In this document: positions 1-7,798 of the stretch, piece by piece | Numbering within the stretch: the first letter of the stretch is position 1 | Layout of the letters: every line of letters starts with the position of its first letter | Assembly (NCBI GenBank): GCA_902788275.1 | Contig: CADAJV010000021.1 | Span: forward strand, 1-33,653 | From: an uncultured Bacteroidales bacterium | GTDB taxonomy: Bacteria > Bacteroidota > Bacteroidia > Bacteroidales > Bacteroidaceae | Reading direction: 5' to 3' | Length of the DNA: 33,653 bases | Program-made: the position numbers and the translations under genes | Notes under the pieces: model-generated | What the model saw: only the letters and a program-made list of their open reading frames with translations | What the model was told of the DNA's origin: nothing | Databases searched by the model: none

Positions 1-191
1 GTGCGGACAGCGGAGGTGAGAGCGAAGCGGCAAAAGGTGGTTGCGAAGAAACCAACTCTTTAACCGAAACAATGCAGGAATGTATGCAAAAAACATTTTA
101 ATATTTTATAGGCAATGACACAGATGTTGGCATAGAGAGAGCATGACTATTTCGCAGAGACTGTAATCTGTGCCAACTGCTATATTGTTGC
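1..191. other. Spacer downstream of the S41 peptidase gene, filled by repeats
   Basis: I see no gene here. Bases 1-60 hold a repeat fragment. Its segment AAAAGGTGGTTGCGAAGAAA (about 34-53) reappears with two changes inside the coding region near 13530, and the GAGAGCGAAGCGGC segment is the reverse complement of the start of the intergenic hairpin repeats at 10.7 and 29.6 kb. Bases 64-110 match, in reverse orientation, the sequence at 33471-33518, including TGCAGGAATGTATGC. The remainder is the 82-bp GGCAA hairpin element. Confidence 0.7.
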
Positions 192-192
192 C
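111..192 (+). repeat. 82-bp GGCAA hairpin element, left copy (MITE-like)
   Basis: The element starts GGCAATGACACAGATGTTGG and ends CCAACTGCTATATTGTTGCC. The two ends are imperfect inverted repeats around an inner segment containing GACTATTTCGCAGAGACTG. A nearly identical copy lies in reverse orientation at 33389-33470. TA dinucleotides sit on both sides (109-110 and 193-194), as a TA-targeting element would leave. The last base of the element is also the G of the TAG stop codon of the S41 peptidase gene. It is too small to encode a protein, so it would have to be moved by an enzyme encoded elsewhere. Confidence 0.75.
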
Positions 193-1208
193 TATTTTTT
201 TCTCAACAATTTACGGGCATACTCAATGATGGTGTCCTCGCCTCGGGCAAAGTCGGAAGCGAGGAGATTGACCTGGTACTGCGGGGCAATGCCACCCTCG
301 GTAGATTGCATCTTGACATCATAGGTGGGGCATGCGGAGAAGCGCACGGTCCAGCCGTTGGGCAACTCGTTGTTATAGGGCAAGCCGGCACCGCCGCCAG
401 TACGGTCGCCAATGGTAGTAACATTGGGGAGGTCCTTCATATAGGCCACAAAGGCATTGGCGGCGCTGTAGGTGCGGCGGTTGGTAAGCACCGCAACGGG
501 TTTCTGCCAGCGCAAGCCCTCTGAGGGCACAAGCCTGACGGCCTCAGGCGAGGAGAAGGAGTTGTGACCCGCCCCCGTCTTGTGGGCAATATAGCCCACG
601 GTGGTCTTCTCATTGATAAAGCTGGCAGCGAGATCCTGAGCCATAGTCAGCAGTCCGCCCTCATTGTTGCGCACATCCACTATCAGTCCATCGCACAGGC
701 GCAAATAGGAGAAGATGGCATCAAGGTTGCCACTGCCCACGCTCCCATCAAAGGAGGGCACATAAATATAGCCCACATTGTCGGGCAGGATGCAATACTT
801 GATGCCGCAGGTGAGACGATAGTCTGTACCGAGATATACGCGCTGCAGCGAGTCGCTGAAGTTGACTGGAAAATTCTCATGCCAGTCCCAGTAGCGGGCA
901 GTATTGAAAGGCGATGCGAGGTTTACATGACCGTCGCGGAGCTCATCAAGCATCTTGGCGCACACCTCAAAAAGCTGCTCACCAGTCATCTGGGGCAGCA
1001 GCATAGCCCCATAGCGCGAGCGGCACTCGTCCCAGTCAAGGCCGTACTCGGCAGCCTTGTCGGGAAAGAAGCAGTAGTGCTCGTCAACAATCTGCCAGAG
1101 GGCATCAAAGTTGCCCTGCGGACTATTGCTGAACTCCTCCTCGCTGACGCATGAGTTCATGGCAGCCAGCGCACATATAATATATATAAGGTATAGGGCT
1201 TTTTTCAT
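192..1208 (-). CDS. S41 family (tricorn/C-terminal-processing-like) peptidase, lipoprotein
   Basis: A 338-residue protein with a lipoprotein signal peptide: a basic start, a hydrophobic stretch, then LAAMNSC with the lipidated cysteine at residue 20. It is therefore probably anchored in the envelope. The mature part has S41 landmarks: RDGHVNL (His94), VDVRNNEGG at about 178-185 (the family's IDLRGNPGG motif), a nucleophile region RTYSAAN with Ser248, then GDRTGGGAGLP and EGGIAPQ. No lysine sits where the Ser-Lys type has one, so a tricorn-like Ser-His arrangement seems more likely. There is no obvious PDZ domain. The gene lies 32 bases behind the DUF3316-like gene on the same strand and is probably co-transcribed with it. 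Substrate unknown. Confidence 0.85.
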   Translation of the reverse strand: MKKALYLIYIICALAAMNSCVSEEEFSNSPQGNFDALWQIVDEHYCFFPDKAAEYGLDWDECRSRYGAMLLPQMTGEQLFEVCAKMLDELRDGHVNLASPFNTARYWDWHENFPVNFSDSLQRVYLGTDYRLTCGIKYCILPDNVGYIYVPSFDGSVGSGNLDAIFSYLRLCDGLIVDVRNNEGGLLTMAQDLAASFINEKTTVGYIAHKTGAGHNSFSSPEAVRLVPSEGLRWQKPVAVLTNRRTYSAANAFVAYMKDLPNVTTIGDRTGGGAGLPYNNELPNGWTVRFSACPTYDVKMQSTEGGIAPQYQVNLLASDFARGEDTIIEYARKLLRKK

Positions 1209-1240
1209 TGTGATATTAACAACCGGTTACTTAGTCCCTC

Positions 1241-2035
1241 CTACCAGTGGCGAACAAATCCTATGAGTAAGTTGTGATACAAGTCCTGAGTCTTGAGTCC
1301 ATTGACACGCGACTGCATAAACTGACCTTGGTAGCCCAGCCTTAGCGAGGTGCGGGCACGGAGCCGACAGTCCAGGGTGAGCAGCATATTGGCCTGGAAG
1401 GCGCGGAAGGGATTGACCACGCAGACATTGTGCCTGTAGTGGCCTAGGGAGAAAATCTCGTAATACGACTGCCCATAGTCGGGCGAGAACATCAGTCCGG
1501 TCAACGGCACATCAGCCTGCAGGGTGGCAACGAAAGGCTTGTGCCACAGCTCAAAACCACGACGCACCTGGCCGGAGGCAATCATGTTGAGGGCTGCCCT
1601 GGCAGAGGTAGGGTTGTTGCCGCCCAGAGTGTTATAGACAAAGCCTAGGCGGGTCTGCAGACCCAGACCGGCGTTCAGCTGCCACGGCCCATCGTATTCT
1701 TCAGCCTTTTCATTTAAGAAGTGGTACTGCCACGCCACCTGCCAATGAAAGAATCCGGAGATAGTCTTATGCTTATCAGAGCGCGGCTCGGCCAGAGCCA
1801 GGTTGCCCTGAGTGAGGTGCTGCACATATAGACGCCTGTCCATCCAGTGAGTAGGACGGCTGACCATCGAGGCAACAGTCAGGCCGCCGCCGTGGTATCG
1901 CTCGTTGGAGAGATAGGTGTCCCATTGGCTGACTATGCCGGCACCAAACATCGTGGAGCTCTCCCTGCCCTGCTGCGCCAATGCCGCGCTCAGCGGCAGA
2001 AGCAGCAAGCCCACTATCCATGCGTTTGCCTTCAT
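1241..2035 (-). CDS. DUF3316-like outer-membrane/periplasmic protein
   Basis: A 264-residue secreted protein that begins MKANAWIVGLLLLPLSAALA, a typical signal peptide cleaved before QQG. The rest has alternating aromatic and polar strands (LYVQHL, WQVAWQYHFL, LRLGYQGQF) and ends LLIGFVRHW, which suggests an outer-membrane beta barrel. The overall pattern resembles the Bacteroidetes family DUF3316. That is recognition from memory, not a search. An upstream in-frame ATG at 2098 would add 21 residues without signal character. That ATG belongs to a repeat module, so 2035 is preferred. Function unknown. Confidence 0.75.
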   Translation of the reverse strand: MKANAWIVGLLLLPLSAALAQQGRESSTMFGAGIVSQWDTYLSNERYHGGGLTVASMVSRPTHWMDRRLYVQHLTQGNLALAEPRSDKHKTISGFFHWQVAWQYHFLNEKAEEYDGPWQLNAGLGLQTRLGFVYNTLGGNNPTSARAALNMIASGQVRRGFELWHKPFVATLQADVPLTGLMFSPDYGQSYYEIFSLGHYRHNVCVVNPFRAFQANMLLTLDCRLRARTSLRLGYQGQFMQSRVNGLKTQDLYHNLLIGFVRHW

Positions 2036-2090
2036 CGGGTCAATAAAAAAGGTTTGAATTTGATAATTGAGAATTTTAGGAGTTAAGCCG

Positions 2091-2150
2091 TTACTCATGA
2101 CTATTGTCCTCTATCTCCTTTTTATCTCCTTCTATCTCCAAAATTAATAG
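2091..2150 (-). promoter_or_regulatory. Repeat module copy A: -7 box, tandem GGAGATAR units, conserved ATG
   Basis: On the minus strand, immediately after the parC stop codon, there is a TAATTTTG box (2139-2146), three purine-rich units of the GGAGATAGAA type, then GGACAATAGTCATGAGTAAC. The same order occurs at 7683-7740 and 10854-10951. The module resembles a portable promoter plus ribosome-binding leader. The reading frame from its ATG (2098) has no early stop here and runs in frame into the DUF3316-like protein. Confidence 0.6.
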
Positions 2151-4907
2151 TTAGAACAGCCTTAGCTGGCCGTTGAGTTCATCGCGGATTTCGTCATCGG
2201 TCTTCTCGGTTGTGGGCTCGGACTCATCTTCGTCGGGCTCACCTCCGTCAGGGGCCTCGTCATCAGTCTTCTCCCCTTTAGTGGGATAGGGGGCCTCGTT
2301 TTCGGTATCCCCCTCCTCGTCCACTGTCGGCTCAGGTTGCCTCAGCGGCTCCAGCTCCTCAATGGCGGCCACTTCATAGTTAGTCAGGCGCTTGCCGCGA
2401 GCCTTGACACCCTTCACGGCAATAAATTCGTCAACATCCACCTCCTGCGGCTCGCGGAAATTGCTGCCGCCGCCAAAGGTGATACAGATACGCGGATAAG
2501 CCTCGCTGGTGAGCAGCAGCATCCGGGCATCGCCCTGATCGCTCAGGAAATTCTGCCGCTTGACCGAGGACTCCAGCTGGAAACGCTTGATATAGGGGCG
2601 GCCGTCAGTGTCAGCACAGCTATATACGGCGGTCCACACCATGCTGCCATCATACTTGCCGATATAGGCAATATTGTCCTCATAGTGATTATTGATGTCA
2701 GTATCGGTGGTGTAGTATTCGCCATTCTTGAGGATGACCAGCACGCGGTCGGTGCCGCCAAACTCGCCCAGCAGCTGACCGCGCTCGTCATAGTTGAGGC
2801 GGCGCACCGCATTGTCAAACCACACCTCGCGCCCTCCCAGCGTGCTCACGCCGTGGCTCTTCAGGTTGATGCGATAGATAGTGTTCTTAGTCACAATGTT
2901 GCCCTTCGACACACGGCCCTTGATAGCCAGGTCAGCAAAGTTGATGTCAAAAGTCAGCTTCTTAATCTTCTCCGAGGGCTTCAGCGTGATATGCACCACC
3001 TCCGCCTCGCCGTTGGCATTGCTGGTGAAATAAATCACCTTGCTGCCGGCAGTGCCCTGAGTGACGTCATACTCGCGGTCGCGGGTAATGCTGGTAACAA
3101 AGAAGCGCTTCATCATATACGCCCCCTTCTTGCCGTCGCGGTAGATAACATTATAGATGGTGCGCTTATCGTTTTTCTTAAACACAGCCACATGCATAAT
3201 CTCTGCCTTCCTGCCCTCTGCCTTCGAGCGCTCCGTTTCTCCCACAAACAACTTGTCGGCCACACGGGTCACCTTGTAAGTGCCGTCGCGGTAGAAGATA
3301 ATCACATCGTCCAGGTCCGAGCAGGCACCCACCAGCTCATCCTTCTTTAGCGAAGTGCCAATGAAGCCCTCCTCACGGTTTACATACAGTTTCTGATTCT
3401 GCTCCGCCACCTTGACCGCCTCAATCTGGTCAAAGGCAGTCACCTGCGTGTGGCGCGGATACAAGGCCCCGTATTTCTCCTTCAGGTTGAGATACCAGTT
3501 GATAGTCACCTGCTTGATATTCTTGAGGTCGCGGTCCACCCTGCGTATCTCCGCCTGCAGGCGCAGAATATTCTCCTCCGCCTTATCCTTGTTAAAGCGG
3601 AGAATGCGCTTCATCTTAATCTCCAGCAAGCGTAGTATGTCGTCCTTCGTCACCTCGCGTACCATCTTGGGGTACCACGGGGTCAGCCGCTCGTCAATAT
3701 GCTCGCAAGCCTCGTCCGTCGATTTGGCATTCTCATACTCCTTATCCTTATAGATGCGCTCATTGATAAAGATACTCTCCAGCGAGGCATAGTGCAGTTC
3801 CTCCATCAGCTCGTCACGGTGAATGAGCAGCTCCCTCTTCAGCAGGTCGCGCGTCTGGTCCACGCTGTGGCGCAGCACATCGCTCACCGCAAGAAACTTA
3901 GGCGTGCGATCGTCAATCACGCAGCAGTTGGGCGAGATGCTCACCTCGCAGTCCGTAAAGGCATACAGGGCGTCCAGAGACTTGTCGGGCGATACCCCCG
4001 GCTGCAGGTGCACCACAATGCTCACCGTCTCCGAGGTCATATCGTCGATATGCTTAATCTTGATCTTGCCCTTCTCGCCCGCCTTCATGATAGACTCAAT
4101 CACGCCCTTCACCGTCTTGCCGAAGGGAATCTCCGTGATATGCAGCGTCTTGTTGTCCACCTTGCCAATCTTGGCGCGAATCTTCACACTGCCGCCGCGC
4201 TGGCCGTCGTTATAATGGCTCACGTCAATGCTACCGCCCGTCTGGAAGTCCGGATACAGATGAAACTCCTCGCCGTTCAGATAGCTCACCGCAGCGTCGC
4301 AGAGCTCCACGAAGTTGTGGGGCAGAATCTTAGTGCTCAGACCCACGGCGATGCCGTCGGCACCCTGGCATAGCAGCAGCGGAAACTTCACCGGCAGCAC
4401 CACAGGCTCCCTGTTGCGGCCGTCATAGCTCAGTTTCCACTCCGTAGTCTTGGCATTAAACACCGTGTCGAGGGCAAACTTGCTCAGGCGTGCCTCAATA
4501 TATCGCGGGGCAGCCGCCCCGTCGCCCGTCAAGATATTACCCCAGTTGCCCTGGCAGTCAATCAGCAGATTCTTCTGCCCCAGCGTCACCAGTGCCGAGT
4601 AGATCGAGGCATCGCCGTGAGGGTGAAACTTCATTGTGTTGCCCACAATGTTAGCCACCTTGTTGAGCCGGCCGTCATCCATCAGCTTCATCGAGTGCAG
4701 CAGGCGGCGCTGCACAGGCTTCAGGCCGTCGCCCAGATGAGGCACCGCGCGGTCAAGGATGGCATAGCTGGCATAGTCCAGAAACCAGTTCTGATACATA
4801 CCGCCCAGCCGGTGCACCGACTCAGTGTCGCCATGATGCTCATCCGGATTATACGAAGCATGGTCCTCGCCGAACTCATTCGAACTTTTCAACTCGTCGT
4901 CCGTCAT
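2151..4907 (-). CDS. parC: DNA topoisomerase IV subunit A
   Basis: A 918-residue type IIA topoisomerase A subunit. With the B subunit (not in this window) it cuts both DNA strands, passes a duplex through and rejoins them, mainly to unlink daughter chromosomes. Visible landmarks are DGLKPVQRRLL at 60-70, the FHPHGDA segment at 94-100, and APRYIEARLS with active-site Tyr136 next to Arg135. A beta-pinwheel-like C-terminal half follows. It ends with KGVKARGKRL and a long acidic tail closing NGQLRLF, with no clear GyrA box, which favours ParC over GyrA. At the positions matching Ser83 and Asp87 of E. coli GyrA there are Ala100 and Ser104. Part of the acidic tail is encoded by a C/G-rich repeat. 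Confidence 0.88.
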   Translation of the reverse strand: MTDDELKSSNEFGEDHASYNPDEHHGDTESVHRLGGMYQNWFLDYASYAILDRAVPHLGDGLKPVQRRLLHSMKLMDDGRLNKVANIVGNTMKFHPHGDASIYSALVTLGQKNLLIDCQGNWGNILTGDGAAAPRYIEARLSKFALDTVFNAKTTEWKLSYDGRNREPVVLPVKFPLLLCQGADGIAVGLSTKILPHNFVELCDAAVSYLNGEEFHLYPDFQTGGSIDVSHYNDGQRGGSVKIRAKIGKVDNKTLHITEIPFGKTVKGVIESIMKAGEKGKIKIKHIDDMTSETVSIVVHLQPGVSPDKSLDALYAFTDCEVSISPNCCVIDDRTPKFLAVSDVLRHSVDQTRDLLKRELLIHRDELMEELHYASLESIFINERIYKDKEYENAKSTDEACEHIDERLTPWYPKMVREVTKDDILRLLEIKMKRILRFNKDKAEENILRLQAEIRRVDRDLKNIKQVTINWYLNLKEKYGALYPRHTQVTAFDQIEAVKVAEQNQKLYVNREEGFIGTSLKKDELVGACSDLDDVIIFYRDGTYKVTRVADKLFVGETERSKAEGRKAEIMHVAVFKKNDKRTIYNVIYRDGKKGAYMMKRFFVTSITRDREYDVTQGTAGSKVIYFTSNANGEAEVVHITLKPSEKIKKLTFDINFADLAIKGRVSKGNIVTKNTIYRINLKSHGVSTLGGREVWFDNAVRRLNYDERGQLLGEFGGTDRVLVILKNGEYYTTDTDINNHYEDNIAYIGKYDGSMVWTAVYSCADTDGRPYIKRFQLESSVKRQNFLSDQGDARMLLLTSEAYPRICITFGGGSNFREPQEVDVDEFIAVKGVKARGKRLTNYEVAAIEELEPLRQPEPTVDEEGDTENEAPYPTKGEKTDDEAPDGGEPDEDESEPTTEKTDDEIRDELNGQLRLF
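2264..2304. repeat. C/G-rich palindromic repeat inside the parC tail
   Basis: The plus-strand segment CTCCCCTTTAGTGGGATAGG followed by GGGCCTCG matches the repeat arm inside the ABC-F gene near 7361-7389 at nearly every base. Here it is read in frame on the minus strand as part of the acidic linker (…NEAPYPTKGEKTDDEAP…) just before the conserved C-terminus of ParC. Confidence 0.65.
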
Positions 4908-4930
4908 ACCTTATTAATTTTTTATAGCCG

Positions 4931-4962
4931 CAAAGTTACGGAAAAATAAAGCTCAGAACAAA
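4931..4962 (-). promoter_or_regulatory. Promoter of parC
   Basis: On the minus strand there is a -33 TTTG (4959-4962), 20 bases, then a -7 box TAACTTTG (4931-4938). This matches the Bacteroides consensus TTTG / TAnnTTTG. The start codon lies 23 bases further downstream. The tRNA-Pro promoter has the same spacing. Confidence 0.75.
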
Positions 4963-5684
4963 TAAAACCATACTTTTTTATGCCGGAAAGGTATAACTTG
5001 GCCCGTCTAATCAGCCAGATTAAAAAAAACAGAGCCCGCTGCATACGTAATCGACGCTTTTTTGACCAATGTGATTTTGGTTTTTCTTGCCTGTGCTACC
5101 CTGCCGAAGGCTGGCTGTGGATGACAAAAAAGGTATGGTTAAACTTGCTTAAACAGACCTTGGCATGACGGCCGCAGTGCATTGCTCGCAGAGTATGCAC
5201 CACAGACAATGGTTTTCTTTGTTTTCTTAACTTTTTCCACACAGATTTATGCTGGTGAACCCTTTTTCCACTCTAATTTTGCAATGCCAATAACATACAA
5301 GGTAAAATCATCAGCTTTTTTATGCTATACCCTAGTCACTTCACACGTGTGAAAGGCATAATGACAAGTCTTTTTTCACTCTAAAGCAAGCATAGAGCGG
5401 GAGCGTGGCAAAATAACTGTTTCTTCGCATAATTCGTCGTTCCTCTTGAGCACGGATTCCGAAGATGTCTTCGTTTAATTCCATCAACAGACGTTTTCTT
5501 AAACATAAATTACCATGAATTAGCCACAAATTATCATAATTCAAATTTATTTCGTAATTTTGCACGATATAATTAACACTTTCGTATAATTCGTGCTATT
5601 CGTGTTCGTTATCGTCCACTTCCGGACTTGACATCTATAACCATTCATTCAATTTTTAATTTCAAACAAGTAAACATATCATAG
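4963..5684. other. AT-rich spacer between divergent parC and ABC-F genes
   Basis: About 720 bases with no gene I can support. Two short open frames (4980-5168 plus, 5341-5565 minus) have no recognisable motif or signal sequence. Two -7-like boxes TAATTTTG on the plus strand are visible, at 5274-5281 and 5555-5562. The second is a plausible promoter for the ABC-F gene 122 bases downstream. The first could start a short untranslated transcript. Short ATTCGTG-type tandems near 5583-5610 are of a kind common in Bacteroidales spacers. Confidence 0.5.
5555..5562 (+). promoter_or_regulatory. Candidate -7 box for the ABC-F gene
   Basis: TAATTTTG matches the Bacteroides -7 consensus TAnnTTTG and lies 122 bases before the ATG. 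No convincing -33 TTTG is seen at the usual distance, so this is tentative. Confidence 0.4.
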
Positions 5685-7649
5685 ATGATTTCGGTTGAGA
5701 ATCTGAAGGTAGAGTTTAGCGTTGAGCCTCTGTTTGAGGGCGTGAACTTTGTGGTGAACGACAAGGAGCGCGTCTGCCTGGTGGGCAAGAACGGTGCCGG
5801 CAAGAGCACGATGCTCAAGATTATTGCCGGGCTGCAGCAGCCCACGGCGGGCCACGTGACTATGCCGCAGGGCTGCACGGTGGGCTATCTGCCTCAGGTT
5901 ATGAAGCTAAGCGACAGTTGCACGCTGATTGAGGAGACGGAGAAGGCTTTCTCCTCGCTGCGCCAGAAGGAGCAGCGCCTGGAGCGCATCAACGGCGAGC
6001 TGGCCGAACGCACAGACTATGAAAGCGAGGCTTATGCCCGACTGATTGAGCAGAGCACTACTCTGCAGGAGCAACTGCTAATGGGCGGCAGCCAGAGCTG
6101 GCGCGCCGACATGGAGCGCACGCTGATGGGGCTGGGCTTTGAGCGGATTGACTTCCAGAGGCCGACCAGCGAGTTCAGCGGCGGCTGGCGTATGCGCATT
6201 GAGCTGGCCAAGATTCTGCTGCAGCGGCCCGACGTGCTGCTGCTGGACGAGCCGACTAATCATCTGGACATTGACAGCATCGGCTGGCTGGAGAACTTCC
6301 TGATTAAAGAATCGAAGAGCTCAGTGGTGCTGGTGAGCCACGACCGCGCATTCATCAACAATGTGTGCTCGCGCACGCTAGAGATTAGCTGCGGCCAACT
6401 GATTGACTATAAGGTATGTTACGACGAATTTGTTAAACTGAGAGCTGAACGTCGCGAACAGCAGCTCCGCGCTTACGAAAACCAGCAGAAAGAGATTGCC
6501 GACACCAGGGCGTTTATTGAGCGGTTTCGCTACCAGGCGACCAAGGCGGTGCAGGTGCAGAGCCGCATCAAGCAGCTGGAGAAGATAGTACCTATCAAGG
6601 TGGACGAGGTGGACACCGCCACCCTCCACCTGCGCTTCAACGAGCCTATGCGCAGCGGCGACTTCCCAGTGATATGCAACGAGGTGAACAAGGCCTACGG
6701 CCAGCACCGGGTACTGAGTCATGTCAACCTAACCATACGCCGCGGCGAGAAGGTGGCCTTTGTGGGCCGCAACGGTGAGGGCAAGTCAACGCTGGTGAAA
6801 TGTATAATGAACGAGATACCCTACGACGGCTTCCTCAAGATTGGCCACAATGTGCAGATAGGCTACTATGCCCAGAATCAGGCTCAGTTGCTGGACGAGA
6901 GCCTTAGTGTCTATGACACCATAGACCGCGTGGCCACCGGCGACGTAAGGTTGAAGATACGCGAACTGCTGGGTGCCTTTATGTTTGGCGGCGAGGCCGG
7001 CGACAAGAAGGTCAAGGTGCTCAGTGGCGGCGAGCGCAGCCGACTGGCGATGCTCAAGCTGCTGCTGCAGCCTGTCAATTTTCTTATTCTTGATGAGCCG
7101 ACCAACCACCTGGACATGCGCACCAAGGACGTGCTTAAGGAGGCTCTGCTCAATTTCAAGGGCACGGTGATTGTGGTGAGCCACGACCGCGACTTCCTCG
7201 ACGGACTGGTAAGCCGCGTCTATGCCTTCGGCGGAGGCAGGGTGCGCGAGCATCTGGGCGGAATATATGACTATTTGGGGAGGCACGCCTCACCCCCTAA
7301 AGGGGAGAGGAGGCCCCCTCTAACTCCCCCTAAAGGAGAAAGAACTCTGGCGCCAGGGACCTCCCCTTTAGGGGATGAGGGGGGCCTCGGGGCTTCGGAG
7401 CTCTATAAGCAGCAGAAGGAGCTGAAGAAGCATGTAAACAAGCTGGAGAAACAGGTGAAGGAGGCCGAGCAGCACATTGGCGAGCTGGAGGCCGCCATCA
7501 AGATGATAGAAAGCCACATGAGTACCATTGAGGGTGCCGGCGACATGACCCTTATAGAGAAACACATGGCCTTCAGCCGACAGCTGGATCAGGCCATGGA
7601 CGAATGGACCACCGCCTCGGAGGAGCTGGAGAAAGTGCGAAAGCTCTAA
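5685..7649 (+). CDS. ABC-F family ATP-binding cassette protein
   Basis: A 654-residue soluble protein with two ATPase domains and no membrane segments, the ABC-F layout of ribosome-associated translation factors. Domain 1 has Walker A GKNGAGKS (about 34-41), signature FSGGW (about 164) and Walker B DEPTNHLD (about 188). Domain 2 has GRNGEGKS (about 360), LSGGE (about 446) and DEPTNHLD (about 470). The interdomain linker (about 240-310) is charged and helical. A C-terminal coiled coil rich in Lys and Glu (about 570-654) resembles Uup/YheS-type tails. Between domain 2 and the coiled coil, residues about 533-568 are low-complexity Pro/Gly/Arg sequence encoded by palindromic repeats. Housekeeping versus antibiotic-protection function cannot be told from motifs alone. 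The former is more likely without resistance neighbours. Confidence 0.9.
   Translation: MISVENLKVEFSVEPLFEGVNFVVNDKERVCLVGKNGAGKSTMLKIIAGLQQPTAGHVTMPQGCTVGYLPQVMKLSDSCTLIEETEKAFSSLRQKEQRLERINGELAERTDYESEAYARLIEQSTTLQEQLLMGGSQSWRADMERTLMGLGFERIDFQRPTSEFSGGWRMRIELAKILLQRPDVLLLDEPTNHLDIDSIGWLENFLIKESKSSVVLVSHDRAFINNVCSRTLEISCGQLIDYKVCYDEFVKLRAERREQQLRAYENQQKEIADTRAFIERFRYQATKAVQVQSRIKQLEKIVPIKVDEVDTATLHLRFNEPMRSGDFPVICNEVNKAYGQHRVLSHVNLTIRRGEKVAFVGRNGEGKSTLVKCIMNEIPYDGFLKIGHNVQIGYYAQNQAQLLDESLSVYDTIDRVATGDVRLKIRELLGAFMFGGEAGDKKVKVLSGGERSRLAMLKLLLQPVNFLILDEPTNHLDMRTKDVLKEALLNFKGTVIVVSHDRDFLDGLVSRVYAFGGGRVREHLGGIYDYLGRHASPPKGERRPPLTPPKGERTLAPGTSPLGDEGGLGASELYKQQKELKKHVNKLEKQVKEAEQHIGELEAAIKMIESHMSTIEGAGDMTLIEKHMAFSRQLDQAMDEWTTASEELEKVRKL
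7278..7396. repeat. In-frame palindromic C/G-rich repeat cluster inside the ABC-F gene
   Basis: Three arms with the CCCCTAAAGGGGAG theme lie here: 7291-7310, then 7312-7340 (AGGCCCCCTCTAACTCCCCC followed by TAAAGGAG), then an inverted arm at 7361-7389 (CTCCCCTTTAGGGGATGAGG followed by GGGGCCT). Arms two and three are inverted copies that could form a long hairpin. The reading frame stays open across the whole cluster and gives a Pro/Gly-rich linker. Confidence 0.8.
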
Positions 7650-7682
7650 AATTGTTGACAATTTCACTATTTTCAACATTAA

Positions 7683-7740
7683 CATTTTTGGAGATAGAAG
7701 GAGATAGAGGACAATGGTCATGAATAACGGCACCTTTTAA
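7683..7740 (+). promoter_or_regulatory. Repeat module copy B: -7-like box, GGAGATAG tandem, micro-ORF
   Basis: The order is CATTTTTG (one base off TAnnTTTG), two units of GGAGATAGAA type, GGACAATGGTC, then ATGAATAACGGCACCTTTTA and a final A. This is an open frame of six codons (M-N-N-G-T-F) plus stop at 7720-7740. The last purine run is 9 bases before the ATG, normal Shine-Dalgarno spacing. The M13 peptidase gene starts 58 bases later on the same strand. Confidence 0.6.
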
Positions 7741-7798
7741 CTCTCAAACTTTTAAAACAGTAAACTAAATTCCTAAATTCAAATAAAAACAACATCTT

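Noticed and set aside
564-1154. Plus-strand open frame of 196 codons opposite the S41 peptidase gene
   Set aside because: It is antisense to a gene with clear catalytic motifs and has no family features.
2337-3350. Long plus-strand open frame of 337 codons opposite parC
   Set aside because: It is a shadow on the strand opposite a clear topoisomerase gene. Its protein is Ala/His/Leu-rich with no motif.
4980-5168. Open frame of 62 codons on the plus strand
   Set aside because: It starts inside the parC promoter spacer and has no signal peptide, recognisable motif or ribosome-binding context. Its composition resembles noncoding DNA.
5341-5565. Open frame of 74 codons on the minus strand
   Set aside because: It runs through AT-rich spacer with ATTCGTC-type repeats. 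No domain or start context supports it.
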